DNA of 64,000 bases from Conchocele bisecta (lineage: Eukaryota > Mollusca > Bivalvia > Lucinida > Thyasiridae), in contig CM055275.1 in the NCBI GenBank assembly GCA_029237695.1, positions 82,888,068 through 82,952,067 on the forward strand, given 5' to 3'. This document shows, in pieces, positions 1 to 10,775 of this stretch (positions are counted from its first letter, which is position 1; each line of letters opens with the position of its first letter). The translations under genes and the position numbers were made by a program. The notes under the pieces were generated by a model. The model saw nothing but the letters and a program-made list of their open reading frames with translations, searched no databases and had not been told where the DNA came from.

Positions 1-305
1 GTGCTGTCAAAGCATGTTTTTGATGATAAAAATGGAAAAGAGAAAATAAACAGCAGACGACTAAAAAATTAAGTTAGCTGTGTAAGGTTAAGTGTCGGAT
101 ATGTAGTGGTGAAACAGGGATTCCGCTGGGGAATTAAACAAATCGCCACATCAAAAAAAAAAAAATCCATTTTTTTTTTCGAAAATTGTAATTTTTTATC
201 GCCAATTGCGAAAGTGGCGATCGCCAGCGGAATCCCTGGTGAAACGGTCAACGAGTCAGTTAAACGTTTTCAGGGCGATGTGGGGAAATGATGTATCCTT
301 GTCAG
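1..305. mobile_element. Short hAT-like MITE (115-238) in left-edge non-coding DNA
   Basis: Arms 'cagggattccgctgg' (115-129) and its exact complement (224-238) bound a 124-bp element with an A-run/T-run core. The 6-bp sequence gtgaaa sits directly outside both ends (109-114 and 239-244), as expected of a TSD. The CAGGG start is common in hAT-type ends; that assignment is inference. The rest of the stretch reads as intron or upstream DNA of the FAS1 gene. Confidence 0.6.
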
Positions 306-3300
306 TTCACCTTCTTTGTGCCCAACGGCACGGCCATTGACAATTACTACCGCACCCAGTTCGGCTATCAGATCTCGACAGACATGAGGAGGTACAGATT
401 TGTAAGTATAGCGCAACTTCACGGATCTTAGCCAAATTTGATAAACATATTTATCATGGAAGGATGACGAACCCTATTTATTGTATGCCCAGTACAAAAG
501 TTTCGAGATCAAAATGGACTTGACACTGAATATCGTGCGCGTCCGCCACAGACACTTCTTGTCCGGAGCATAACTTGAATACCCTTTGGAATATTTTCAT
601 GAAGCTTCACACATGCATAGACCACAACCGGAATGTGTGTCGCACGTAAATCGCTAATCTTTCAGTTATCTCCCTTTGATTTTTCATGCATTGATTTCTT
701 GTCCGTAGCATAACTCGAATAGCCTTTGGAATATTCAAACATGCACAGACCACGACCCAAAAGTATGTTGCACCTTGCCACACTAATTTTTTACTTATCT
801 CCCTTTCTTTTTTCACAAATTGTTGATTAAATCAATTCTGTCAATCCAAAACTTGATTACTGTGTGGAATATTTTCATGTTATTATTTACGTACTTTCGT
901 TTCCCATTGAAACACAATGCAACGCAAGACGTCAATACTTTTCCATATTGACGTCGCGTGAGTTCATATTGGTCAGTGCCGGAACTACGCTTCGTATCGC
1001 AAAATAGTTCTGGTAGGGAAAATTTTGAGTTAACGAGAGTAACATTCTACAGGAACACTTGTACTTGGGACAAATAATTTGACTGAGAGTTATCGGAAGT
1101 TTGACTTAAAATAGTTTGAGGTAACATGTCAAGGGCGTCGGAACAGGTCCGGTAGGTCAGGCAACTGCCGGACCAATAACTTTGACAAAATATCACTTTT
1201 TATTGAAATATTTAGAATTCATATAAATATCATACAAACAAATTGTAATTAATTTAATTCTCATTACCGATAATAAGTGTATGTTGTTACAACTCAGTTG
1301 AACCGTCTCGACGAGACGGTTCAACTGAGTGGTAACAACATACACTTTGAGTGGGGGGTGGACGCTGGGTGCCGTACCTTCGCGGGACCAATGTTACGAT
1401 TCTTCCGACGCCCCTGCAAGTGTATACCGTACGTGTCGAATGTTAGAGATTCCATGGTTTGTTTCGCAGATGTTCCGCCGGCTGGTTATTCCGAATGTAG
1501 CCGTCTATCTGGACCGTCTTGTACCGGGCAACGAATCAACGAAATACCGCACTGATTCAGGGGAGACACTCACGATCATGAAAGAAGGAGACAACAGTAT
1601 GTGATAGAGTTATGGTTCCTGTTGTGGCTTTAAACGGGCATATCATTATTTTTGTTAGAAAAAAATACTGTAAAAAATAAAAAAGTGATTTAATTGAAGA
1701 TACACCTATGACCGCTGAATTTTTTTTTTAGAAATAATCTTAAAAATAAAAACGTGTTTTCATCAGGTGTAAAGTTGTTTAATTGAAGATATATGACGAT
1801 ACTAGGACCGCTGAATGTTTTTTCAGGATTTTTTTAAAAATAACATAAAAAATTCATCATGGCCCTGTGTAAAGTTGTTTAATTGAAGATATATGACGCT
1901 ACTAGGACCGCTGAATTTTTTTTCAGGATTTTTTGAGAAAAATAAATAAGAGAAAAATAAAAATGTGTTTACATCATGGTTTTAATTGAAAATATATGAC
2001 GATACTAGGACCGCAGGGTTGTTTCAATTTTCACAGATATCGCTACATATAAGTATCAGATTTTCTATCTTGTTGAATGCAACTAGATATGAGTTCCGAT
2101 ATGTATGTTCCTATACGGGTGGAAATAGAAACAACCCAGCGGTCCTAGTATCGCCATATATCTTAAATTAAACCACCTTACACAGGGCCATGATGAAAAC
2201 AGGTTTTTATACGACCGTTTTAAAAAAAACGGTACTTATTATGTTTTACCGAGGGGCGGGCGGGTGGAAAAACTGCATTGTCGATCGATCTGAAACTATA
2301 CACACGTCTTCTACACATACTAAAGATGTGCACCTCGGTGTTTGTATGGCGAAAAAATAGTTTTTAACAAATATATCACCTCTTTAACTTAGCCATTTAT
2401 TCTTCATTTTTATATCCAATTCTATATAATTTATACTTTACACATCTCTAACTAAATTAGTATACCTGTTTATCACAACAATAGGAAGAAATAATGCTAT
2501 AGATTTTCAGATTCTCATTAATGTATCTTGCCTTGGCTTCATATTTCTGCATTTTCGCTGTCTGTCCCATCTTCGACGGGCGTATTTTGTGACTTACGGC
2601 ACTCTTGTTATTTTGTATTGTATTTTTTCGGTGTGGTCTCTATAGCAGATTCTTAGACGTTAACCCACTTTCACTTTTAACCCTGCTATGTGACTGCAGT
2701 TGTACTGCTGTACTGGAAGTAAAACTGCATTGTTCAGAGCTCCAGATAAGCTGCGTATTTGCGTAAATATCCAATTAAAATTGCCAAAAACCCAATTGAA
2801 ATCAGAAGTAGTGAGTATCAAAAAGCAATGAAAACAATTGTGGTACATTTAATATGCAGCAGAAAACATTAAATAGACCACCAATATAGCATATGTTTCT
2901 TATTTTTCCATGAAAACACATCTTGGTATTTCATTATAATTGTCTCCAAAAGAGACAATTATAATGAAATGCCAAGACATGTTTGCAGTTCTAAACAAAC
3001 TATTCAATAATTGCTGTCTGTTGATGTGTAAACAATTGTGTGATTTTATTTCATCCAATTAAAATTTTGAAATACCCAATTGCTTCAGAAATGATGGAGT
3101 AACAATACTCAATTACTAATTCCTTATCTGGAGCCCTGGACACTTTATTTATTACTATTATAGTATGCATGGATTTATATGTGGTTGATCATTACTTTAA
3201 CTCTTTGCATGCTAGCGGTGAAAATATCCGCCAAACAAATTAGGAGTATATGTTTTATTTCTTTCTGTAAATATGTCTTGGAATTCATTAGAATTGAGTC

Positions 3301-4187
3301 ATCAGGATTCAATTCTAATGAAATTCCAAGACATATTCATGATATTTACAAGGAGAAATAAAAGAAAATATAACTATTTTTTGTCTGCTAGTTTAGAACT
3401 ATTTATAGCCCACACGTTTCCCAGCATGCAAATAGTTAAACCAATGCACAGTCTTAGCTGTTGCTGGACGCTAAACCCATGCACTTTCACTTTATGTGAT
3501 CATCACTCCAAAGCGAACAATATTTATAAACATATACATGATGTAACATGTATCTAAAACTATATACATTGTTGTAATATTTCCGCAATAATCAAAATGT
3601 TCATTATTCTTCAAAAACCAGGATGCCACTTTTCCGACGTTTCGGCACGTGGCCTTTATCAAGTAATTAGTTTCTACTGAACGCTAAGTGGCATCCATTT
3701 TAGATTTCACAATGTTTGTCTAAAATAAAACATAATTTTGAACATAAAACTATATATAACCTTAGCTGTTGCTGGTACTTTAAACCCATACACTTTTGAC
3801 CTTGCTATGTGACCTTTGACCTTGCTATGTGACCTTTGACTTGCAGTTGTACGGCTGTATTGGAAGAGTCAGACTGCGCGAGTGATCATGTGGGACATCG
3901 GGGCCACAAACGGCGTCGTTCACATCATCGACCAAATGCTGTCGGACAACGAAGACCTCCGTATCGACATCTCGCGCACCACTGAAATTCCCGGGTCACA
4001 GACCATGCAGACAACAACGACAACAAGAAAAGCAGACATCTCGCGCACCACTGAAATTCCCGGGTCACAGACCATGCAGACAACAACGACAACAAGAAAA
4101 GCAGACATCTCGCGCGCCAATGAAGTATCGTCGCCGGGACTTCTGAAGCTGGCGTGTATCTCATTTCTGACGTTGCTGTTTTGTTGA
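306..4187 (+). CDS. FAS1 (fasciclin) domain protein, C-terminal part, probably GPI-anchored; 5' end outside window
   Basis: Three exons join in frame: 306-401 (acceptor tccttgtcag, donor gtaagt), 1470-1596 (acceptor tttcgcag, donor gtatgt) and 3847-4187 (acceptor tgacttgcag, stop TGA). The second intron splits a codon after its first base and exon 3 restores the frame exactly. The visible 187 residues begin FTFFVPNGTAI, the usual start of a FAS1 fold ('TVFAPTNEAF' class), and carry the second hallmark DIGATNGVVHIIDQML (residues 91-106). FAS1 domains mediate cell-cell or cell-matrix adhesion. After the domain comes a hydrophilic Thr-rich stalk with two perfect 23-residue repeats plus a partial third (see 3966-4122). 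It ends in SSPG and a 15-residue hydrophobic tail, LLKLACISFLTLLFC, with no charged tail after it, which suggests a GPI-attachment signal. The signal peptide and earlier exons are upstream of the window. The introns hold several MITEs. A secreted form without an anchor is possible. Domain call sure; exon borders likely. Confidence 0.75.
553..830. repeat. Two diverged direct copies of a ~143-bp repeat in intron
   Basis: Copies anchored by 'gcataactTgaataCCctt'-type text near 571 and 714 share the order: 'ttcttgtccg', 'cctttggaatatt', 'agaccac' and 'ttatctccctt'. Divergence is about 15-20% by eye. No coding capacity. Confidence 0.6.
1276..1346. repeat. Foldback hairpin, family B (GAACCGTCTCG palindrome)
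   Basis: About 35-nt arms with one mismatch meet at 'gaaccgtctcgacgagac'. It is the most diverged member of a family also at 24430, 30346, 35564 and 57438, with a remnant at 27599. It lies in the first FAS1 intron. Confidence 0.8.
1690..2210. repeat. Foldback element with four direct copies and one inverted copy of a ~95-bp unit
   Basis: Units contain 'gaccgctgaa' preceded by 'ttaattgaagata' at about 1690, 1777, 1868 and 1980. An inverted copy ('gcggtcctagtatcg', 2119 on) closes the hairpin. The loop is about 2030-2115. A fragment of the inverted side recurs near 58920-58965. It sits in the second FAS1 intron. Confidence 0.65.
2660..2722 (+). pseudogene. Decayed duplicate of the last FAS1 exon's 5' end
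   Basis: 'ctatgtgactgcag' followed by 'ttgtactgctgtactggaag' closely matches the acceptor and first 24 bases of the true exon at 3847. In the same phase it reads IVLLYWK and then TAA (2720-2722). The copy is cut off by a MITE at 2735. It most likely arose by local duplication of the intron-exon junction; related intron text also occurs near 3450-3490 and 3760-3840. Confidence 0.55.
2735..3138. mobile_element. MITE with CAGAGCTCCAGATAA ends, copy 1
   Basis: TIRs are 'cagagctccagataa' and 'ttatctggagccctg' (one mismatch). A strong internal hairpin lies at 2918-2980 (arms of about 28 nt ending 'aattgtctc'/'gagacaatt'). I could not find a matching TSD. Copy 2 is at 6853-7303. The ends resemble hAT termini. 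Confidence 0.65.
3269..3337. repeat. Hairpin related to the one inside the CAGAGCTCC MITE
   Basis: Arms of about 30 nt ('atgtcttggaattcattaga' and complement) share 'taatgaaat.ccaagacat' with the hairpin at 2918. Bases that differ between the two hairpins differ on both arms. Confidence 0.65.
3966..4122 (+). repeat. In-frame 69-bp coding tandem repeat (FAS1 protein stalk)
   Basis: Two identical 69-bp units (3966-4034 and 4035-4103) and a partial third encode a 23-residue repeat (DISRTTEIPGSQ followed by a Thr run and RKA). The Thr-rich, Lys/Arg-containing composition suits an extended, possibly O-glycosylated stalk between the FAS1 domain and the membrane. Perfect identity suggests recent duplication. 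Confidence 0.85.
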
Positions 4188-4427
4188 TTGGACACCGTTA
4201 CGTGGCAGAGACTGGCGAAATGAGGCCTTAGGGCTGTGAAGAAGCGGCCGAGTGTCGAGTTTGATCGTTACATGTTTTGTACACAACATAATTATGAGAT
4301 TTGCGATTTGTCATGAAAAATATTTACTTTACAGAATTTGTTATATGTTCTGTAAATGACGTCAACATTCCGCATTTGCTTTGAAAATTTCTCCATTTAC
4401 ATAAAATATCACTCTTGTCTCATATGT

Positions 4428-4745
4428 GGCTGTGACTGGAGAAATGGGGCTGCGCACAGTCTGATCAGGATCTACACTGTTCGCCATTCTATCAATTGAC
4501 TACTAACTTATGGGGTTTGCGACCAGTGTAGATTCAGATCAGCCTGTACATGCGCCCAGTCTGATCAGGATCTGCACTTTTTGCCATCCCATCAAAGAAA
4601 CACCTGTCGTGCTTCTTAAACGCAATATAGATCGTTATCGGGCTATATGAGTGTGTTATTTGATCAAGAGCTACACTGGTCACAAATCTATTTGAGACTG
4701 TGGGGATGAGCAGGCTGATCAGAGCAGACACTGGTCGTATATGTC
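4428..4745. mobile_element. Palindromic MITE family D ('gtggctgtgactggagaaat')
   Basis: It starts with 'gtggctgtgactggagaaat' and contains several 'gatcaggatctacactg' blocks in both orientations. Other copies lie near 11228/13515, 31275, 50838, 55500, 58003, 60110 and 63827. Its translation gives the recurring nonsense motif 'ADPDQ'. This copy looks like two overlapping partial copies. An internal fragment is also visible at 6738-6815. Confidence 0.65.
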
Positions 4746-4771
4746 ATAAGGTTGCTTTTCTTAGCCAAAAG

Positions 4772-4855
4772 TGGCTTTGGTGTGGTATGTACCTGGCACC
4801 AGGTCAGGCTATTCCAATTTCAGGGCTGAATATATTTTTTTCAATGTAAATATTA
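4772..4855 (+). mobile_element. Fragment of SINE-like repeat K
   Basis: It matches the 'acctggcaccaggtcagg' to 'gggctgaatatattttt' segment of the longer copies at 9985 and 56966. Confidence 0.6.
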
Positions 4856-4959
4856 TGTGATGTGAATTTTATCAAAATTTAAAACTGAGCCTTTTTTATT
4901 TTGTGAAATTTGTCAAATATTGATTTTATTGCGAAAAACCAATTTCCCCATGTTAAATC

Positions 4960-5170
4960 CCCATCTAGATAATCCCCAACCAATCCAATGGTCACAAAAT
5001 GATATTCAAACTAGTCCATTTATGAAAAGGGGCTGTTTTTTGTTCTAAAAAATATGACAATTACTTGCAAAAAGTGCAGATTCTGATGAGACGGCTCGTC
5101 ACGAGCCGGCCCATCTGGATCTTCACTATTTGCCAATACCACTATACAGGCCTGTGGTGTTGAAATGGTA
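4960..5170. mobile_element. Truncated piggyBac-like MITE (family M)
   Basis: It shares about 200 bp with 26730-26940: 'cttgcaaaaagtgcag', the hairpin 'gacggctcgtcacgagccg' and 'ggcctgtggtgttgaaa'. The terminal TTAA seen in the 26.7-kb copy is lost here. Confidence 0.55.
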
Positions 5171-5750
5171 AAAAACTGGTCCAATGATATTAGTGGCTAG
5201 CGTGGCACCTGATCAGACTGTGCAGTCTGATCAGGGCCGGCGCTGATCACTTTGTATAACCCCTGCATACAAAGTGCGTCGAGAGCTACATGTATATAGT
5301 TTTCGTATTTCTGTCCGTCAGTAATATTTGCGTTTTTTGTTTCAAGTTTCTGTTTCTTGGTCCAGGCGGTGGCCGGTCCTATCTGTGAGCCTCTGCTCTG
5401 CTCTGCTCACTTGCTCTACTTTTTACACGACGTGTTATATATTTGTACAGTACAGTTTTACCATGCAATATAATTGTTAGGTATTCTATATACGTAGATA
5501 TAATTTACAATGGCCAATAATACATGTATTGTAATTTGTTTTAATATACAATTTGAGTGCTTTGTATTGTAATTTGTTTTAATCTAAGATTGGAGTGCTT
5601 TGTAGTACTGTTTATATATGTACATGTGTGGTTTGTTGGGAGCATGCGATGGGTAAGTTCAAGGTACCGGTACATACTGATTTATAGATCATGAAACCTC
5701 CCACATACCGCTCCAAATCGCAAAACAAAGCATGGTTATCCCTTAAGTTT
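5171..5750. other. Non-coding stretch
   Basis: It holds a short inverted pair 'ctgatcagactgtgcagtct' near 5212 (family D-like), two ~50-bp direct copies around 'gtattgtaatttgttttaat' (5525-5600), and from 5637 what looks like the start of a K repeat ('ggagcatgcgatgg'). No gene seen. Confidence 0.5.
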
Positions 5751-5751
5751 A

Positions 5752-6254
5752 AGGTACATGCCCACTCAGTAGGCACAACATGTTCTTTAAATCAGAGGCA
5801 TCATCTGATACATATTCTGGCAAAATAAACATATTACTCCACATATTGATTGACATTATTATACATTTCATGTCAGACGTCAATTTCCACACTGATATCA
5901 GGGGCGATAACCGGGACATGACTATTTATTCTCTGTATTTCTTTTTTGATGTGCAATGATCATACCGTATAATCTGTCGAAAATATTATTTTTTTCAGGT
6001 GACGCATTTAATTAGTATAAATAGTATATATAATTAGTATAAATAATTAAAAAATGTCCTGCCTCATTTGCATATAAAAATAGCTTGATACCACCGCGCG
6101 TCACTATCGGTAAAGTAAACATTCCTAGATGATTATATCTACATGTATATAGCGGGCACTCGTAATTTTTAGAACTGGTGCAATAGTGACACAATTATAC
6201 ACTTATTTAATTCCGATAAAGAACAGTTTGTGCCTACTGAGTGGGCATGTACCT
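5752..6254. mobile_element. Harbinger-like MITE (family J), full copy with TTA TSD
   Basis: TIRs 'aggtacatgcccactcag' (5752 on) and their complement (to 6254) extend about 28 bp with near-perfect match. TTA occurs directly outside each end (5749-5751 and 6255-6257), matching the TWA target of PIF/Harbinger elements. The internal text 'atatcaggggcgataacc' and 'gataccaccgcg' recurs in the copies near 33295, 53328 and 59486. No coding capacity. It seems to interrupt a K repeat. Confidence 0.75.
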
Positions 6255-6257
6255 TTA

Positions 6258-6512
6258 TTGTTTGGGATTCATTCTTACATGAATCCCGACCGATCTGGTT
6301 TGGCCCTAATGCACGTCTTTGGCATCTTGTGTGTGAGAGTTGAATCTGATAAAACCCCTTGTAATTGTATTAATACGATTATTCATATTCTTATCATATT
6401 ACTTTTAGGAGGCCACGTGACTTTCGTGTGGTATGGACCTGGCACCAAGTCAGGTTATTCTTATTTCAGGGCTGAATATATATTTATTTCCATGTAAATA
6501 TTCCGTTCTGAT
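6258..6512 (+). mobile_element. SINE-like repeat K, 3' part, interrupted by family J insertion
   Basis: From 'attgtttgggattcattc' to 'gtaaatattccgttctg' it follows the copies at 9985 and 56966. The matching 5' part appears at 5637-5750, left of the J element. Confidence 0.55.
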
Positions 6513-6852
6513 TTCCAACAACAACAACAGGATGTGTACTGTGTGCTTGGGCTTACATTGGCATTGCTATATTGTGTGTTTGATACTGATTTTAAAGAAA
6601 TATAATATTCTCCATAATTGATGTTGAAAATGGACAATTGTTTTGGAGAACATTTAGACTTTAATTACGCTCGTCCTGTCACCTGGTTGTCAAATTTCCA
6701 CGTAATTTCTGGAAATATGGATATTGTAAACAAACATATGGCTGTGACTGAATTAATGGGACTTATTGTATTTATGACCAGTGCAGATCCGGATCAGCCT
6801 GTGACACACCAGGCCTGCTTACAACAATCAGTATAGGTTCTGACTACCGCAG

Positions 6853-7303
6853 CAGAGCTCCAGATAACTTTTGTAACTAAAAAGTATTATACCCCCATAT
6901 TTCAAATTTGATGCATATTTTGCTTTTACACATGCATTATTGATTTTCTTCCTTTTTACAGAGGAACATACGATAAAAATGAAAACAAATTTAAAAATTC
7001 ACTTATTTCAGCTGCAAGAAGCAAACAGTGTTACAGTGCTTGCTGTTTGCACAATAAAAACATGTTTTGACAGCATTTTAGAATCATTTCCAATGGAAAT
7101 GATTCTAAAATGCTGTCAAAACATCAGCTCAACTATTAAGTAAATTTTCAACTTTATTACAGTATTTTCTCTACTCAATTTGAAAATCAATGCTTATTTT
7201 CACATTGGTGTGAGTATTTTGTAATCCACGTTTGATGATCAATGTGTATTCTACTAAAATAAATGTGTAAAATACGCCAATATTCACCTTATCTGGAGCT
7301 CTG
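6853..7303. mobile_element. MITE with CAGAGCTCCAGATAA ends, copy 2
   Basis: TIRs 'cagagctccagataa' and 'ttatctggagctctg' are perfect complements. Flanks 'ccgcag' and 'tcgcag' differ by one base and may be a degraded TSD. A central perfect hairpin (7061-7124, arms around 'gacagcattttagaatcatt') occupies the same relative place as in copy 1 but has a different sequence. Confidence 0.7.
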
Positions 7304-8206
7304 TCGCAGGCACATTCTCCATCAGTGTTACTGATTTCTTATACTTTTCATGGTCTGGTCGGCATTCAGACCCATAACCCTAACATTGTTGTTGTGATGG
7401 CATAGTGATACCATTGACATCACTGTGTAGATCATTAAAAGTATAAAAAGTATTTATTATTTCTCAGGTAGACGTCGTGTGATGCCTCTGCTCATGAAAC
7501 CCGAAAACTATGTATAATAATAATGGTTAACGAGAAATAATACATTCCATCATTATTGAGTCAGTGTATAAATCCAGTTTGTTGCTGTTCAATTAAAAGG
7601 CAGGAAACGTGAATATTTTCGTCCGCTAGAAAATGCTTTTGAGACAATTCTCATGTGGTGGCTTAGCATACTTTTGGTGAGACAGAAGACAAATTATCAC
7701 ATGAAATCCTTGTTATGACGTGTTTTAGCCGATAAATGTGATACGACACACGTGTAATAACACCTGGAGCGAATTTGATTGGCTGACCGCATCACCCTAA
7801 TTACATAATCATATTATGCGTCAACGTTCTGTCAAATGCATAAAATAGAGACATTCCAAGCGACGTGCGTAATGGCGCGACAAAGCAATGATGTTTGGAC
7901 GTTGACGTCATCATGTGTAAAACGTCATTAGAAGCACATGTGACTGTGTACAATTACTACAATTGTTACAATGAGCTCCCGTTTGGTAAAATGAAGTGTT
8001 TACAAAGAACAGGAATCTATTGGATGCCATATTTATAATAATTATATTGTAAAGATTATAAATATTTTTCTCTGGATATTTTCAACTAGATGCGGAAATA
8101 GTCAATAGTATCTTCACACTGAAGTATATCGGATATCTCCCAAGTTTTCTGCTCTTTGGAGGCTGAAGTCGTGTGATAAACAGAATCTCGTTTACAATTT
8201 ATGTGA
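7304..8206. other. Non-coding, no gene seen
   Basis: Ordinary AT-rich intergenic sequence. No recognisable exon, TIR pair or tandem repeat, apart from the inverted pair 'attatttctc' (7457) / 'gagaaataat' (7531). Confidence 0.4.
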
Positions 8207-8341
8207 GATTTATGAAACTTGTCTATAATTGTTTGCACCTCGCCTCTACATAAATTGTGCGCGATTTATGAAACTTGTCTATAATTGTTTGCACCTCGCC
8301 TCTACATAAATTGTGCGCGACTCGTTTCATAAATCTCATAT
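8207..8341. repeat. 56-bp direct repeat, two units, in a small foldback
   Basis: Units begin 'gatttatgaaacttgtctat' at 8207 and 8263 and are identical. 'cataaatctcat' (8329-8340) is an inverted end of the same text. Confidence 0.75.
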
Positions 8342-8371
8342 CAACTGGAAACTTGTTTGAGATGCTCTATA

Positions 8372-8772
8372 CCGTGAAACCTCTCTAAACAGGACACCAT
8401 GGGAGGTCCCCAGAGTGTCCGGTTCAGAGAGCTTTCACTGTAAATCAGACATTTTATCATACTGAGCCATAGTTGTGTGCTCTGCGATGGCGAACAGACA
8501 TTATCACCAAGAAACTCATCGAAATAAGATCACAGGTGTAAATTATGATAGTCTGTACATTTCATATTAACAATGTTTTCTTGTAAACATTTATTGGATT
8601 TAAATGTATTGAGCAAAGGCTGCATATGCAGCCTATGCTCAACACATGTAAATCCATCAATTGAAATTTACAGACGATCTTAAATTTGCACTTACGAACA
8701 TTTTAGTCGTACGAAGTTTAGTGAAACGGGCCCCGGTGTTTTCTTGGTGTCCACTTTATAGAGGTTCCACTG
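8372..8772. mobile_element. pogo/Tigger-like MITE with TA TSD, 401 bp
   Basis: Ends 'ccgtgaaacctctctaaac' and 'tatagaggttccactg' are inverted, with TA directly outside both (8370-8371 and 8773-8774). The first 69 bp form a hairpin of their own ending 'gctttcactg' at 8440. A separate palindrome 'gctgcatatgcagc' lies near 8620. The CAGTGNAACCTC type of end is characteristic of pogo/Tigger elements. Confidence 0.7.
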
Positions 8773-8779
8773 TATATGA

Positions 8780-9320
8780 AACACCAGCAGACGACAATTT
8801 TTGTTTCCCGCTTTCTAAGGGTTAAATGTACGGATTAATGTTTTAGTGGTGTATGTAAATAATTGATGTATATAAACATGTCAATACTGTAATTATATTG
8901 GTGTATATACTTTAGTTTCATACATGACTGTATAATAATTGTATTTCACTGTAAGTGATTTTATACATGATTTTAACTAGAATTTTTGCGTATTATCCAT
9001 TTATTCCTAGGAGTAGCTAAGCTAAACGTTAGTCATTTTATCCAGTAGTCGCGTGAATAGTTTAATTTCTTACATTTCAGCCAGTAGTTTACAGAAATCT
9101 AACCTCTCGTGTTTACCATATATATGGAGATATGACGTCAGTAACGTCGCAATGACGTGTTTCCTTCCACCAATCAAATCGTGTTCTTAGACACACCATC
9201 TGAATCGCGGAACAGTCGCTGTCGCTATCGCTACGGCCCTCCTCCAGAAATTATTTCGCACACGTATTGGCCATATTTTTACTCTTGAGACGCTTTGTTT
9301 TTATGAAGAATCATGTGTGA
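8780..9320. other. Non-coding, no gene seen
   Basis: AT-rich sequence with no repeat or exon I can support. Confidence 0.4.
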
Positions 9321-9505
9321 AATGTAAGTAAATGTTTATTTAACCAGTTGAGCTGATTAAAGATATAATGCCCTCGTGATTGGTCCAAACGCTAAACTAA
9401 CTCGGTTCGCTATGCTAACTCGCTTGATTTGCGTGAGGACCGAATCAGGAGGGCATTATTTCCTGATAATCAGTTTGCCTGGTTAAATAAACGGTATTTC
9501 TTACA
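9321..9505. mobile_element. Foldback MITE, 185 bp
   Basis: Inverted ends are 'tgtaagtaaatgtttattta' and 'taaataaacggtatttctta'. The inner arms 'ataatgccctcgtgattggt' and 'accgaatcaggagggcatta' also pair. One-ended fragments containing 'taaataaacggta' occur near 10400 and 25165. Confidence 0.6.
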
Positions 9506-9686
9506 ATTCCACAAGTATTTTACACAAATGTCAATTAAATAAATAATGTGACTATTATAGGTGTCGCTAGGGTGGGGGGGGGGGTGTGTTGGAACGAACC
9601 CCCTTATCATTTTTAACTTTTAGGTATGACTATTGGAAATTGAACATTGAAAGAAAAAAAGTCTAGGGGAAGGCCCTCCGAAGTAT

Positions 9687-9753
9687 GTAGGTGAGGAAAG
9701 CACAATAGGGGTGGCACCTCTCGTGGCACACCTATTGTGCTTTCCTCACCTAC
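9687..9753. repeat. Perfect hairpin
   Basis: 'gtaggtgaggaaagcacaat' and its exact complement, with a short CTCTC loop. It lies between GC-rich flanks ('gaaggccctccg', 'cctccggctatcggtgtcgg'). Confidence 0.75.
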
Positions 9754-9984
9754 AGCCTCCGGCTATCGGTGTCGGCCTTCGGCGGTCGAACCCGACTGGA
9801 AAATTCCTGGTGACACCTTTGGCTATCGCTACTCCATTGGCCGTGTTTGTGGCCCATTAAACACCATTTCATTCCATTAGATGTACATATAGTCTCAGTG
9901 ATATGTCAACCTTTCATCATACTCACTTTGTTTCCAATCACACTGATGTAGCGAATTATTGTGACCAATTCTTACATGTTTGAG

Positions 9985-10370
9985 TGGCAGGTGGGAGCAT
10001 GTGATGGGTAATTTAACGATAGGGGTTCAGCCTTACCGGAATCTCGACTGGAGACCTGGTTTGGCCCTCACATACGTCTTCGGCATTTTGTATGTGACAG
10101 TTGAATCTGGTTATACCCCTTATGTGAGTATTACGATTATTTGTATTTAGGGGAAGGGGCCAAGTTACTTGGTGTGGTATAGACCTGGCACCAGGTTAGG
10201 TTATTCTAATTTCAGGGCTGAATATATTTTTTCTCGATGTAAATATTCCGTTTGGATTTTCCCCCCAATGCAGCAGGTTAAAACGGGATCGAACCCGTTT
10301 GCCCGGACTTACATGACCTTAGCTGTTGATAGGCTGTTAAACACTAAAAAACAAACAAACAACACTTGAG
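9985..10370 (+). mobile_element. SINE-like repeat K, full copy
   Basis: Order of parts: 'gtgggagcatgtgatgggta', 'acctggtttggccct', 'acctggcaccaggtt', 'cgggatcgaacccgtt', 'gaccttagctgttgatagg', and an A-rich tail 'aaaaaacaaacaaacaac'. Read on the minus strand, 'gggttcgatccc' matches a tRNA B-box core, which suggests a tRNA-related origin. No coding capacity. Confidence 0.6.
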
Positions 10371-10532
10371 CATTGTTTCATGAAGATCAGTTCAGCTGCT
10401 TAAATAAACGGTATGTAGTGCATTAGGTCGAAAGAGTATGTTGTATATTGATGCTTGAAATATTTTGAATGATTCTCGTCTATTGACGGTTTTAACTATC
10501 CTAGTTGCATATTCATATTAGTGTTCATGTTT

Positions 10533-10775
10533 ACTGCGACACAACCGCCTGCATTATTCTTGCCAATAGTATCGACGTTTCTGAAAGTCTACTGGCAATG
10601 CCAACTCGCAATCAAGCAGTTTGATTGTCTGAGCCTGAGCTGTTGTTCGGCTCAGGCTCAACCAATCAAGCTGCTTAATTAATGAGGCACACTATTCAAA
10701 TATTTTGAAATAAAGACATTGATGAATATTGGCGAGACTAGCGCAGGCGGTAGTGTGTACAGAATTGTCTTACTA
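10533..10775. mobile_element. Foldback MITE family C
   Basis: Ends 'cacaaccgcctgcattattc' and 'gcgagactagcgcaggcggt' are inverted. The centre is a long hairpin with 'ctgagcctgagctg'. Other copies are near 30672, 35955 and 52690; single ends are near 52980, 56436 and 59405. Confidence 0.65.

Noticed and set aside
10270..10300. tRNA gene suggested by 'gggttcgatccc'
   Set aside because: Only a B-box core; no cloverleaf or anticodon arm can be drawn around it.
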